Counted from the stretch's first letter, positions 1 to 8,949 are shown. The stretch: DNA of 64,000 nucleotides from Acinetobacter terrestris (GCF_004331155.1 NZ_SJNZ01000011.1:47724-111723); one strand, 5' to 3'. The notes: generated from the sequence alone by a model not told the origin. Numbers and translations are program-made.

Positions 1-45
1 AACTGCTTCAATAATTTATTTTTTTAAATTTAATTTCTATTTTCC

Positions 46-79
46 TCACCCTTAAAGCTGATCACAGTTTTAGGGGTGA
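46..79 (-). terminator. possible hairpin downstream of flavoreductase operon
   Basis: An imperfect inverted repeat (TCACCC...GGGTGA arms extended by a run of A/T pairs) lies just past the stop of the minus-strand reductase gene. No clean T-run follows directly, although the flanking DNA is very AT-rich. It may act as the operon terminator, but this is weakly supported. Confidence 0.3.
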
Positions 80-145
80 ATAATTTAAGCGCATGTAAAC
101 ATGCCCTTTTTCATGCAGAATTTAACTTAATAAATAAAATCACTT

Positions 146-1624
146 TTAATAGACATCTCGTTGATAACGCCCTTCAATTCTCAGCTGCTCTAATTGTTCA
201 GCACCTAAAATATTGAGCAAGTTCTGCTCAACTTCTTGCGCCATGCCTTTTAAACTGCCACAGACATAAATTGCTGCACCCGCTTCAATCCAACTCAAAA
301 GCTGTTCAGATTTCTGCTGCAAGACATGCTGTACATAGACTTTTTCCGCTTGATCACGGGAAAATGCATAATCGATCTCAGGCAGCAAACCCTGATCTTG
401 CCACAGTTGAATCTGCTCTTTATACAGATGGTCAAATTGCTGCTGTCGTTCACCGAAAATCAGCCAATTTTGCGGATCGCTCCATTGTTGTCTTTGCGCT
501 AAATGAGCGACTAGACCTGCGATTCCCGTTCCATTGCCAATTAAAATTAAAGGCTGATGTGAAGCTTTTAAATGAAATGCAGGATTGGAGCGGACTTTTG
601 CAATAACCGTTTGTTCAAGCACGGCGTATTCAGTTAACCATCCAGAACCTAGACCTAAACCCATTGCGGTTTTTTCCTGTCTAATGACTAACTCAACGCA
701 TCCTTGTTCAGGAATGCTGGCAATTGAATATTCTCGCATAGCCAAATCATCAAAGCGTCGAACCCAATCTTCAAAGGATTGATTCGGTAATTGTTCAGGA
801 AATTGTCTTAAATTCTTAAACTGCAATGCCGCTAATAAATCGTCATTCACTGATTGTTGCTGTGCTTGCAAAAATGCCTGTATATCTTCAAGCCGATTGC
901 CGCATTGAACTTGCATAATATCGCCTGATGACCATGTAAGTTTTTCGGCATAAGACAATTGAATTTGATAAATCGGATTGCCTTGGCTACCGCGATTTAA
1001 ACACAGCCGATTTTTCAGGATAAAGGCATGCCAGTTTTGCGCTGGTTCAACAGCTGTTAACTGTCGCTGCGTGAGCTGTTCTAAACGTTGTGTCCAGAGA
1101 TCTACATCAGCCTGCTTCAAATGATCGACACAGACCATTTCAAATAAAGCTTGTGCCTGATGCTGCTGCAAATGTTGATTTAAAAGCTGTCCAAACTGAC
1201 AAAAATTGGAATAGCGCTTATCACCCAAAGCTAAAATGGCATAGGACTGATGGGAAAGGTCTACAGCCGGTTCGCTAAAGATATTCTTTATGGCCATTCG
1301 AGCAGTATCGGGTGCATCGCCTTCACCATAGGTGCTTACAAACCATAAGACTTTGTCGGCTTGCAGTAATTGTTCAACAGTCAAATATTGAATATCGGTC
1401 ACTGTGACGCTTTGTCCAACCTCCTGTAACTGCTGTGCGGTCTGCCAAGCAAGATTTTCTGCCTGCCCCGACTGACTTGCAAAAACAACCAAATAATCAT
1501 TTTGATTCAATGTCACTTCTTGTTTTTGCTTAACTTTAATTAAAATCAAGTAAGCAATAATCACCGCATAAATGAGTAATAAAATGGCGAGTGCAATTAA
1601 AACCACAGCAACAGAATGTGTCAT
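146..1624 (-). CDS. membrane-anchored flavodoxin/FAD-NADPH reductase (sulfite reductase alpha / CPR-like)
   Basis: A 492-residue diflavin reductase. One transmembrane helix (about residues 5-29) anchors a flavodoxin domain (about 44-185, FMN loop ASQSGQAEN near 49 and STYGEGDAPD near 97). An FAD/NADPH ferredoxin-reductase module follows (about 200-492), with the FAD motif REYS near 297, the pyridine-nucleotide loop GNGTGIAG near 363 and YVCGS near 453. Family knowledge: electrons flow NADPH to FAD to FMN. It is the last gene of a three-gene minus-strand operon, 12 bp after a PepSY membrane protein and downstream of an ApbE-DUF2271 gene behind a Fur box. I infer that it feeds electrons to a membrane/periplasmic acceptor in iron acquisition rather than to sulfite. 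No hemoprotein subunit of sulfite reductase is nearby. Confidence 0.85.
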   Translation of the reverse strand: MTHSVAVVLIALAILLLIYAVIIAYLILIKVKQKQEVTLNQNDYLVVFASQSGQAENLAWQTAQQLQEVGQSVTVTDIQYLTVEQLLQADKVLWFVSTYGEGDAPDTARMAIKNIFSEPAVDLSHQSYAILALGDKRYSNFCQFGQLLNQHLQQHQAQALFEMVCVDHLKQADVDLWTQRLEQLTQRQLTAVEPAQNWHAFILKNRLCLNRGSQGNPIYQIQLSYAEKLTWSSGDIMQVQCGNRLEDIQAFLQAQQQSVNDDLLAALQFKNLRQFPEQLPNQSFEDWVRRFDDLAMREYSIASIPEQGCVELVIRQEKTAMGLGLGSGWLTEYAVLEQTVIAKVRSNPAFHLKASHQPLILIGNGTGIAGLVAHLAQRQQWSDPQNWLIFGERQQQFDHLYKEQIQLWQDQGLLPEIDYAFSRDQAEKVYVQHVLQQKSEQLLSWIEAGAAIYVCGSLKGMAQEVEQNLLNILGAEQLEQLRIEGRYQRDVY

Positions 1625-1636
1625 TAGATGAGTTAC

Positions 1637-2227
1637 CTATACCGCAGACCAGATCAGCAAAATAATCATCGCCAGACTGACTGCTGTAAGCACAAGATGG
1701 GTGACGAGTCGGGTTTTAATGCTTAAAAACAGAATATAGCCCGCTAATGATAGAACAATATAAATAATCGCGCTGATATCAATCAGCCAGCTCCACCCCA
1801 GACCTGAATTTTTGCCACGGTGTAAATCATTCAGCATCGAGACTGTAGACGCCGGTTTTTGGGTAATTTCCGTTTCACCGGTATCCGCCATCACAAAAAT
1901 ATCGGTCGCTCCGGCTGGACTTTCCAGGCGAATCATCACTTCATTGTCCATGACTTCACTGCTTTGGTATCGTCCCACCAGATTTTGCTGTTGGCGGACA
2001 TACGTCAAAATAGCATCACTTGGGTTTTCCTGCTGTTTAATCGACTTTAAAACGGACTCGGGCAAAGTCAATTTAGCCGTTTCTTCTGTTTGAGCCGGTT
2101 CAAACCATTCAGGATGATTCAGCAACAAGCCCGTCACAGAAAAAAACAGTAAAGTGATAAATGCAAAAGCTGAAAGCCAGCCATGCACATAGCGTGCATG
2201 GCGGTAAAAATCACGACGTTGATACAC
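1637..2227 (-). CDS. PepSY-associated transmembrane protein
   Basis: A 196-residue inner-membrane protein. The layout is a cytoplasmic basic N-terminus (RRDFYRHARYVHGW), a helix at about 17-38, a periplasmic PepSY-like segment of about 95 residues, and two C-terminal helices (about 145-167 and 172-194). Conserved histidines sit at both membrane faces (His10, His15, His38 and the one in DLHRG), which fits heme or redox roles described for PepSY_TM proteins. The start is GTG with AAGG nine bases upstream. It lies 10 bp after the ApbE-DUF2271 gene and 12 bp before the reductase, so the three are almost certainly one transcript. Inferred role: relay electrons from the cytosolic flavin reductase to a periplasmic flavin or ferric substrate. 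Confidence 0.82.
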   Translation of the reverse strand: MYQRRDFYRHARYVHGWLSAFAFITLLFFSVTGLLLNHPEWFEPAQTEETAKLTLPESVLKSIKQQENPSDAILTYVRQQQNLVGRYQSSEVMDNEVMIRLESPAGATDIFVMADTGETEITQKPASTVSMLNDLHRGKNSGLGWSWLIDISAIIYIVLSLAGYILFLSIKTRLVTHLVLTAVSLAMIILLIWSAV

Positions 2228-2237
2228 GTATTCGACC

Positions 2238-3797
2238 TTAGTTCACTTTTTGAAAGTTGAGTTGCACGGTACCTATTTCTTTTTGCGCAGGTAGCGTCTG
2301 GTTTGAGCCTTTGGCTTTTACATCCAGATTGAATGTTTGATAAGAATGTTCACCATGCTCACGCGAAGTTTCAATATGAATCAGGTACTGACCTGCTGCG
2401 ACCGCCTTACCGGTTTCATCCTTACCATCCCAAGCCAGCTTATAATGACCCGGTTGGCGTGAAGGTTTCGCTACGGCATCCAGGTTTGTCATTTGGCGTC
2501 CATAACGGCGATACCAGACATAGTTCGAGTTAATCCATTTCTCATCTTTGCCCCACACCGCCAAGGTACGGACAATTTTTTTATTGGCATCGGTTACCCA
2601 AACCGAAACATAGGGAGCACGGTATTTTTCAACCGCAATTTTAGGAATCGTCAGCTCAATAATGGCTTGATAACCTGCTGGCCATTTTGTAGAGGATTGA
2701 CCCGCTGCCACAGTTCGCATTTCTGCATGTTGAGGCGTTTGAACCAGACTGTTCCAACCCGAACTTTGATAAACCTGTCCATCCGTCAAGGTGACTTTAG
2801 CTTCATAACCCATCAGTGCTTCAATCAGCTCTAAACCTTCAGATGGGGTCATTGCGGCTAAGGCGGTCGCTAAAGCATCTGCATCTGCAGCACAGCTTCC
2901 GACCACCACGCACTGTTCCACTTGCTGTAAAGGCATGCCCGTTTTCGGGTCAAGCAAATGGATTTGTCCGGCAAGACTGCGGTAACCTTGACCACTTACG
3001 GCAATGGCCTGATCTTTTAAATTTAGAACCTGTTGTGGTGCACTGTTATCGGCAGGGTCAAAGGCATCTTGAACGCCAATCTTCCAGCCCTCTTTTTGTG
3101 GTGCATTACCCCAAACTCGGATGTCACCGCCAATATCCACCAACAGACCTTCAATACTTGGCACAGCTTGACGCGCTGCAACCAGTGCACGGTCAATAAT
3201 GTAACCCTTGGCATAGGCATCCGGGGCAAATTTCACCGCATCATCCATCGCAATGCTGTGTTGTTCTGCATCCAGTTTTACGCTGTCAGCTTTTAACTGG
3301 TTTAAAACCTGGGAACGGGTGTTTTCATCCAGCTTGACTACACCGTGCGATTGTTCCCATAAAGTAATCAGTTGACCCAATCGCGCATCGAAAGCGCCAC
3401 AGGTTTTATCCCGCCAGTTTTCACAGGCAGCAATCACTTCAAACAGTTCAGCTGAAACCTTGCCCTGCTTATTGTTATTTAAGGCAGAGATTTCACTGTC
3501 ATCACGCCAGGTCGATAGAATCTGATCGAGCTGGCTAATTTCTTTTTGAATGGCGTCTACAGCGCGTTTAGCCTCTTGTTTAGAAGCACCTTGAACCACC
3601 ACATCTAAAGACGTACCTAAAATATGGTCACGGTGGAAACGATGGGTTTGTGTGACAATATTTTCAGACTGCTCTATTTTTTCACTTTGCTCAGCCGCAT
3701 TTGCGTGAAATGGAGGAATCAGTGCCAGCGCCATCACCAAGGGTGAGAGACGAAATGCCTTGCGGATCGGATAAAAATTTCTAACAGCAGATGACAT
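2238..3797 (-). CDS. periplasmic ApbE-family FMN transferase fused to DUF2271
   Basis: A 519-residue exported protein with a signal peptide (MALALIPPFHANAA, cut near residue 35). Residues about 55-350 are ApbE-like: LGTSLDVVV near the start, FAPDAYAKGYIIDRA, VDIGGDIRVWG, HLLDPKTGMP and the metal-binding DADALATAL. Residues about 370-512 are a DUF2271 domain (ELTIPKIAVEKYRAPYVSVW, then HYKLAWDGKDETGK). ApbE enzymes move FMN from FAD onto a Thr of a target protein and bind Mg2+. The fusion to DUF2271 and the partnership with PepSY suggest a flavinylation-dependent redox system. It is the first gene of the operon and starts 36 bp from a Fur box. The flavin acceptor is not evident among the neighbours. 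Confidence 0.85.
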   Translation of the reverse strand: MSSAVRNFYPIRKAFRLSPLVMALALIPPFHANAAEQSEKIEQSENIVTQTHRFHRDHILGTSLDVVVQGASKQEAKRAVDAIQKEISQLDQILSTWRDDSEISALNNNKQGKVSAELFEVIAACENWRDKTCGAFDARLGQLITLWEQSHGVVKLDENTRSQVLNQLKADSVKLDAEQHSIAMDDAVKFAPDAYAKGYIIDRALVAARQAVPSIEGLLVDIGGDIRVWGNAPQKEGWKIGVQDAFDPADNSAPQQVLNLKDQAIAVSGQGYRSLAGQIHLLDPKTGMPLQQVEQCVVVGSCAADADALATALAAMTPSEGLELIEALMGYEAKVTLTDGQVYQSSGWNSLVQTPQHAEMRTVAAGQSSTKWPAGYQAIIELTIPKIAVEKYRAPYVSVWVTDANKKIVRTLAVWGKDEKWINSNYVWYRRYGRQMTNLDAVAKPSRQPGHYKLAWDGKDETGKAVAAGQYLIHIETSREHGEHSYQTFNLDVKAKGSNQTLPAQKEIGTVQLNFQKVN

Positions 3798-3832
3798 GCT
3801 GATTCTCCAGATTATTTTTAATGAATATTATT

Positions 3833-3851
3833 GATAATGATAGTAGTTATC
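3833..3851. promoter_or_regulatory. Fur box in divergent promoter
   Basis: The 19-bp sequence GATAATGATAGTAGTTATC matches 16 of 19 positions of the classical Fur consensus GATAATGATAATCATTATC. It lies in the 105-bp gap between the divergent ApbE-DUF2271 operon (minus) and the DUF4198 gene (plus), so it could repress both with iron. The match was made by eye. Confidence 0.8.
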
Positions 3852-3902
3852 AAGTAGATTACGTGCATTCTATTAAATAAAGTTGATCTGGAGTATCCAA
3901 CA

Positions 3903-4790
3903 ATGAATAACTTGCTAAAAATTGCTTTACTGACATCACTCCCCGTACTCAGTCACGCGCATACCATGAGTCCTTTTCTGCTTCCTGAAGTCTTTGATAC
4001 CAAGGCCGCGCAAAGTATCAGTTTCCAAAGTGCGATTACGGTCGAGAAATTTTTTGTTGCGGGGAATAACTTTAAAACCAGCTATGTCGTGACCGAACCT
4101 GATGGTCAACAAAAACCGGTCAATGCAGCAGCATCATTAAAACGCTTTAATATTGCGGAATTTGATTTGCCTCAAGACGGTACTTACCGTATTCGCACTC
4201 AAGATGCGCTGGGTAATAGTGGTAAATATGCCCTGGTTGATGGTCGCTGGTTACGTGTTCGCCCGGTTCGTGCCCCAATGCAGGCGCCTGCAGCTAAACC
4301 TGCTGAAACAGCAAGCACTCAAAAGGCACCTGTCAATAATCAGCTACCACGTGCCATTGCTGCCGATCAAGTGCCTGCAAATGCGAAAACGCTTGAAGTG
4401 ACTAACCACTTTATTGCGGAAAGTTATGTGACCAAAGGCAAACCTTCTGCGCTTCCAGCACCCAGCAAGAAAGGCTTTGAGTTCAAGTTACTGACTCATC
4501 CAAATGAGTTATATGCAGGTGAATCATTAAAAGCACAGGTTTTGCTGGATGGTAAGCCTGTTCCGAATCTTGAAATAGATGTGTTTAAAGGTGCCAGCAG
4601 TTATGAGCCAAATGCAAAACGTGAACAGCCGCATGTGAAAACCAATGCTAAAGGCGAAGTCGACATTAAATTAGATCAAGCTGGTATTTATTTAATTACC
4701 GCGTCTTATCCGGAAGCCAATGCGGATGCCAAAAAGAAACCGGCCACAGAAAACTTTACTTATGGCTTAACGGTTGAAGTCACAGAGTAA
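3903..4790 (+). CDS. DUF4198 periplasmic protein
   Basis: A 295-residue exported protein with a signal peptide ending near LSHAHT. His20 would lie at or next to the new N-terminus, which is common for metal-binding periplasmic proteins. The N-terminal beta-rich part (about 20-125), a Pro/Ala linker (about 125-150) and a C-terminal Ig-like part (about 195-295, with YAGESLKAQVLLDGKPVPNL) match DUF4198 layout. GGAG lies eleven bases before the ATG. It is divergent from the ApbE/PepSY/reductase operon across a shared Fur box. DUF4198 and DUF2271 proteins recur beside PepSY systems. The exact function is unknown; a substrate-binding or metal-handling role is inferred. Confidence 0.8.
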   Translation: MNNLLKIALLTSLPVLSHAHTMSPFLLPEVFDTKAAQSISFQSAITVEKFFVAGNNFKTSYVVTEPDGQQKPVNAAASLKRFNIAEFDLPQDGTYRIRTQDALGNSGKYALVDGRWLRVRPVRAPMQAPAAKPAETASTQKAPVNNQLPRAIAADQVPANAKTLEVTNHFIAESYVTKGKPSALPAPSKKGFEFKLLTHPNELYAGESLKAQVLLDGKPVPNLEIDVFKGASSYEPNAKREQPHVKTNAKGEVDIKLDQAGIYLITASYPEANADAKKKPATENFTYGLTVEVTE

Positions 4791-4823
4791 TTTTAATAGA
4801 CAGATAAAATCTAAAAATGCTTC

Positions 4824-4865
4824 ATATAACAAAGCCCCTATTTTCAAATAGGGGCTTTGTTATAT
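4824..4865. terminator. bidirectional intrinsic terminator
   Basis: A perfect 20-bp inverted repeat with a 2-base loop (core CAAAGCCCC/GGGGCTTTG) sits between the convergent DUF4198 and porin genes. The A/T-rich outer arms supply U-runs on both strands. Confidence 0.85.
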
Positions 4866-4878
4866 GTCATTATAAAAA

Positions 4879-6219
4879 TTAAAAGTTATAAATAGCTACA
4901 GCATTTATGCGGTTGTCTTCGCCAGTTTTACTGCCGTTGACGGTTGCCGGAGCAAACGCTTCACGCTCACCATAGACGTATTCAAGACCAAAACTTAAAG
5001 GCTTGGTTGGGCTATAGAAAACATTTGCCCACGCCTGCCATAAGTCTTTATTGGCTTTGGTTTTATCTGCAAGAGCATCAATATAGTTTTGATCTTCATC
5101 AAAAGTCATATAACCATAGCCTACGGTACCGCGTAGTTTTTCATTAAACTGCTGGGTCAAACCTACAGTAATTGAATCAAATTCACTTTGAGCAGCAATA
5201 CGGCTATTTGCTGTAATTGCCCCATTATTCAGATTAGTAACTGCTACGCCACTATTGGTAAAGGAAACAAAACTGCTATCTCCTTTGACATGGTAATAAT
5301 CGGCTTTTAGGGTTGTTCCGGGTACCACATCATACTTGGCCCCTAAGCCCACACCCCATGCCATTTCTTCATCATTATTGACACGTTTTTCATGCCCCAT
5401 GGCACGTGCACTGATGTTGAAATTGTCAGCAAACTGGTGGTTTAAACGTGCAGTTAAAGCAGGTAAACGCTGATTTACCGTACTATCTTTCGGGTCTTCT
5501 GCTGCAACAACCAAATTAGTTTGTGGGCTAAACTTAGTGGTATGGCGTACTTGTGGCGTACGTTTCACAGCACCGCCCACTAAAGCCAACGCATCAATAC
5601 TTTCCGGCATATAATCAGGTACCGCAAAATTTGACCAGGTTTGCCCTAGCAGCCAGTTACCATAGTTCACATAGGCATGACGAATACGCAGATTATCAAA
5701 GTTAGATCCGCCTAAGAAATCGACTTCAATTTTACCCTTGACCTCTTGATCAGCAGCTTGAGTTTTAAAATCCAGACCTAAACGTGTTGCCGCTAAAGTC
5801 GATCTTAAACGGTCACTGTTTTCACTATTTCCCTTTAATGCAACCGCATTAATGTGGTTATAGGGCAAATCTCTGCTCGTGCCTTCCATTTGATAGGATC
5901 CATCAAAACGGACATTACCATACAGATTAAACTCGGCACCTTTGGCAGTTTTCATTACAGGATTGCTAGTTACAGGCGCCGGGCGTTGAACCTCGGCAAG
6001 TGCCGTTGCAGTCTGTGTAGTCTGAACTTTTTGCTGTTCAACCATGTTGCGCAAAGCTTGAACTTCCTGTCTAAGCTGCTCAATTTCTTTTTGCTGTTGA
6101 GTTTGGGCTTGGGCTGCTACGCTGACTCCCCCTAAACTTAAGACAATCATGCTCGTCATGAGCGTGCGTTTGAATGTTGGCTTATTGATTGATTTTTGGG
6201 TTAATTGTGTCGTGTTCAT
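4879..6219 (-). CDS. benP: DcaP-like trimeric outer-membrane porin (BenP position)
   Basis: A 446-residue porin. I start at ATG 6219 because it gives a clean signal peptide (cut after VAAQAQ near residue 39); the longer frame begins with TTG. After the signal comes a short coiled coil (QQQKEIEQLRQEVQALRNMV, about 40-65). An antiparallel beta-barrel with many alternating aromatic/polar strands follows, ending in the C-terminal Phe (AVAIYNF) needed for barrel assembly. The coiled-coil-plus-barrel plan is that of Acinetobacter DcaP, which passes anionic aromatic and dicarboxylic acids. It lies 108 bp after benK in the same direction, so I infer that it admits benzoate or related acids across the outer membrane. 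Confidence 0.82.
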   Translation of the reverse strand: MNTTQLTQKSINKPTFKRTLMTSMIVLSLGGVSVAAQAQTQQQKEIEQLRQEVQALRNMVEQQKVQTTQTATALAEVQRPAPVTSNPVMKTAKGAEFNLYGNVRFDGSYQMEGTSRDLPYNHINAVALKGNSENSDRLRSTLAATRLGLDFKTQAADQEVKGKIEVDFLGGSNFDNLRIRHAYVNYGNWLLGQTWSNFAVPDYMPESIDALALVGGAVKRTPQVRHTTKFSPQTNLVVAAEDPKDSTVNQRLPALTARLNHQFADNFNISARAMGHEKRVNNDEEMAWGVGLGAKYDVVPGTTLKADYYHVKGDSSFVSFTNSGVAVTNLNNGAITANSRIAAQSEFDSITVGLTQQFNEKLRGTVGYGYMTFDEDQNYIDALADKTKANKDLWQAWANVFYSPTKPLSFGLEYVYGEREAFAPATVNGSKTGEDNRINAVAIYNF

Positions 6220-6261
6220 CCTAAACTCGCTTGTTATTGTCCGGTTAAATTCTAGCAATAG

Positions 6262-6284
6262 ATCGCCACCGTAACGATGGCGAT
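6262..6284 (-). other. intercistronic hairpin benK-benP
   Basis: A 7-bp perfect stem (ATCGCCA/TGGCGAT, 9-base loop) lies between benK and the porin gene. There is no T-run, so it is more likely an mRNA processing or stability element than a terminator. Confidence 0.35.
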
Positions 6285-6327
6285 GTATATCATTGATGAG
6301 ATTATGTTTATTAAAAAAATATGGCTG

Positions 6328-7701
6328 TTATGAAGTCGCTTTTTTAGCTATCGGTGTAGCGTTAACGCCAGGCTGTGCAAGGGCTTTTGCATCAACAGAC
6401 ACTTTTAGATTCACCAGATAAATAGCAATGGCTGCAATAATTCCTGGAATCGCGATGGCAAGGAAGTTCATTTGGTGCGGTAATTCAAAGGTGAGTAATG
6501 TACCGGTCAAGACTGGCCCGACAATGGCTCCAATTCGTCCAATTCCTGATGCCCAGCCCATACCTGTCGAGCGAACTGCGGTTGGATAAAACTGTGCAAC
6601 GAAAGTATAAAGCAGAATTTGCGAACCAATGGTTGCTGCACCCGCAATGGCAATTAGCACATATAGCACCGCTTGTGGGCTGTTAAAACCAAGCAGGATT
6701 AAGGCAATTGCACCCACCGTAAACATAATGCTGAGTACCGGTTTTAAATGGAATTTATCTGCCAAAACACCACCGCCAATGGCACCGATCATGCCGCCAA
6801 TATTCAAGGCAAACAGGAACATAAGACTTGCACCCAATGAGTAGCCGGCCTGAATCATCAATTTTGGTAACCAGCTGCCTAATGCATAGACCATCAGCAA
6901 GCACATAAAGAAGGCTGCCCAAAACATTAAGGTACTGAACATGCGGCCTTGTTGAAATAAAGCACGTAATGGGGCCTCATCACCAACAGTAGGTTCATTC
7001 AGAACAAATGTCGTTTCTGGAGTAATCTCTTGCTCAGGTGCAATTTTTTTCACAATTGCACGGGTCTTTTCTGTTTCACCCTTTTTGGTCAAAAACATGA
7101 GCGATTCTGGAAGAAACTTCCAAATCAACGGTAAAGTAAACAAAGGAATACTGGCAAGATAGAACATGATTTTCCAGCCATAAGTGGGTACTAACCAAGC
7201 ACCCAAGAGTGCTGAAGCCATACCACCAATGGCATAACCACTGAACATAATGGCAACCAAGGTACTGCGAATACGTTTAGGGGCATATTCGGTCATCAGC
7301 GCAACCACGTTTGGCATGACCCCACCAATACCTAGTCCGGCCAAGAATCGTAAAATTCCAAATTCGGTCGGTGTCGTTGCGAATGCACCTAGAAATGTAA
7401 AGCCACTGAAAATGGTGATACAGATTATGATGGTCTTTTTACGACCCAGCTTGTCTGACAGCGTTCCGAAACTCATGGCACCAAACATCATGCCGAATAA
7501 TGCAGTACTGGCAAGCAAACCTGCCTGTACTGTGCTAAGTGCCCACTCTTGCATTAAAATAGGTAAAACGACGCCATAAATGACTAAATCATAACCGTCG
7601 AAAATAATAATCATTAAGCACCAGATCAGTACTCCCCAATGAAAAGGAGTAAATTTGGCTTCATCCACTAAAGTATTTATGTTCAACTTTTTTGTATTCA
7701 C
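6328..7701 (-). CDS. benK: MFS benzoate:H+ symporter BenK
   Basis: A 457-residue 12-helix major facilitator of the aromatic acid:H+ symporter family. The signature DGYDLVIYGVVLP in helix 1 carries the acidic pair seen in BenK/PcaK. The helix 2-3 loop has GxxSDKLGRKK, and helix 4-5 has FLAGLGIGGVMPN. I prefer the GTG start at 7701, six bases after AGGAG; the in-frame ATG at 7716 overlaps that ribosome site, and the longer ORF upstream looks non-coding. It imports benzoate for the ben genes. It is divided from the regulator gene by a terminator hairpin and is preceded by two regulator half-site pairs (7789-7844). A close relative such as MucK or PcaK cannot be fully excluded. Confidence 0.85.
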   Translation of the reverse strand: MNTKKLNINTLVDEAKFTPFHWGVLIWCLMIIIFDGYDLVIYGVVLPILMQEWALSTVQAGLLASTALFGMMFGAMSFGTLSDKLGRKKTIIICITIFSGFTFLGAFATTPTEFGILRFLAGLGIGGVMPNVVALMTEYAPKRIRSTLVAIMFSGYAIGGMASALLGAWLVPTYGWKIMFYLASIPLFTLPLIWKFLPESLMFLTKKGETEKTRAIVKKIAPEQEITPETTFVLNEPTVGDEAPLRALFQQGRMFSTLMFWAAFFMCLLMVYALGSWLPKLMIQAGYSLGASLMFLFALNIGGMIGAIGGGVLADKFHLKPVLSIMFTVGAIALILLGFNSPQAVLYVLIAIAGAATIGSQILLYTFVAQFYPTAVRSTGMGWASGIGRIGAIVGPVLTGTLLTFELPHQMNFLAIAIPGIIAAIAIYLVNLKVSVDAKALAQPGVNATPIAKKATS

Positions 7702-7788
7702 TTTGCGCTCCTGCATATGAATCTTTAGATTTGAGGCAACAATGCAGCAAAGTGATTTTTTTGTCCAAAACCGATTACATATATATTC

Positions 7789-7844
7789 ATACCTTAAAAG
7801 TTCGCTGCAGGCTTTCGAAAAATAAAACAATACTTTAAAGATAT
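7789..7844 (-). promoter_or_regulatory. BenM/CatM-type operator pair upstream of benK
   Basis: Read on the minus strand, 7803-7789 is GAAC-N7-GTAT and 7844-7830 is ATAT-N7-GTAT, close to the ATAC-N7-GTAT consensus of the BenM/CatM regulators. The proximal site shares the 12-mer CTTTTAAGGTAT with the site in front of catB. Centres are 41 bp apart, fitting a LysR tetramer. Confidence 0.6.
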
Positions 7845-7911
7845 CTAGAAACTGGCTGCTGCCGGTTATGAAATTCTATTTTCTATTTTTGAGCTTTATT
7901 TTTCTAATAAA

Positions 7912-7960
7912 AAATATGCCTACTGATCAAATATAGACAACTTGATCAGTAGGCATATTT
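7912..7960 (-). terminator. terminator of the LysR regulator gene
   Basis: A perfect 19-bp inverted repeat (arms AAATATGCCTACTGATCAA and its complement) with an 11-base loop. On the minus strand it is followed by TTTTTTATT. It separates the regulator gene from benK. Confidence 0.85.
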
Positions 7961-8026
7961 CAAAAATCACGATTTGATTTGCGCATGACAATGCTAAAAA
8001 TTATAGGGAGATAAGAGCTTGACCTG

Positions 8027-8941
8027 TTAAATCACGGCACGGTCATAAACAATCGCTTCAAGGTCATAAACCTGATAAATACAATCAAATAATGAGCGGA
8101 TATCTTCACTTTCATCCATGCTGCGTATCGCCAGAAATATAGGACTAACAGCAGCATCATCGAGTAAAGGAATATAGTGTAAATGCGATAACTGAATGGT
8201 TTTGGCACTTTCAGGAACCACGCAAATCCCTTCACCTGCGGCAACAAGTCCTAAAGCCAGCTGAATTTCACGTACCTCTTTTAAACTTTTTGGATCGAGA
8301 CCGTATTCCGAAAAAAGCGATCGGACTTGGGTAGAAAAATTAGGTTTGGGATGACTTGGGTATAAAAACAGGTTCTCATCGACAATATCGGTCAAAAAGA
8401 CGCCCTGCTTTTGCATGGCCAGTGGATGACTGGCATGCACCGCGACCATTAAAGGTTCTTCGCGTAAAAGTATCCGTCTAACTGCAGGATCCGAAATTCG
8501 TAGTCGACCAAAGCCTACATCAATTTTCCCTTCCTTGAGCGCCTGAATTTGGTCTTTGGTGCTCATCTCAATCAGTTCAATTTTTAAATGCGGCTGCTGT
8601 TGACGGAATAGATAGACAATTTTCGGCAATAAACCATAAAGCAGCGAACCGACAAAACCCATGGTGACTGTTTTTTCGACCATTCCCACACGCTGGGTCA
8701 TGGCCTTAATTTCCTCGGCATTAGACAAAAGTTTAACAGCATGCTGATAAAAGAATTGACCCGCTTCAGTCGTCAATAATGGCCGGCTACCACGCTCAAA
8801 AAGCTGAATACCCAGCTCTGCTTCAAGGTTTTGTATCTGACGGCTTAACGGTGGCTGAGCGATAAACAGTTTTTCAGCCGCTTTGGTGAAACTTTGCTCT
8901 TCAACCACTGCAACAAAGTAACGTAAATGTCTCAGTTCCAT
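8027..8941 (-). CDS. benM: LysR-type regulator of the ben-cat cluster (BenM/CatM family)
   Basis: A 304-residue LysR activator. The N-terminal winged HTH (MELRHLRYFVAVVEEQSFTK, then AQPPLSRQIQNLE) is nearly identical to Acinetobacter BenM and CatM. The effector domain spans about 90-295. It sits at the CatM position, divergent from catB. However, it carries Arg160 (DPAVRRILLR) and Tyr292, which aligns with BenM Tyr293. By my recollection these line the second, benzoate-binding pocket of BenM and are His/Phe in CatM. It is the only such regulator in this window, so it probably responds to both cis,cis-muconate and benzoate and serves the whole cluster. The name catM would also be defensible from position. 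Confidence 0.85.
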   Translation of the reverse strand: MELRHLRYFVAVVEEQSFTKAAEKLFIAQPPLSRQIQNLEAELGIQLFERGSRPLLTTEAGQFFYQHAVKLLSNAEEIKAMTQRVGMVEKTVTMGFVGSLLYGLLPKIVYLFRQQQPHLKIELIEMSTKDQIQALKEGKIDVGFGRLRISDPAVRRILLREEPLMVAVHASHPLAMQKQGVFLTDIVDENLFLYPSHPKPNFSTQVRSLFSEYGLDPKSLKEVREIQLALGLVAAGEGICVVPESAKTIQLSHLHYIPLLDDAAVSPIFLAIRSMDESEDIRSLFDCIYQVYDLEAIVYDRAVI

Positions 8942-8949
8942 AACTCTTC

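Noticed and set aside
2000..2050. PAGATD in the PepSY protein as a flavinylation site
   Set aside because: It only partly resembles the SGA[TS]-type motif of covalent FMN acceptors and lies in a variable segment. I do not call it an acceptor.
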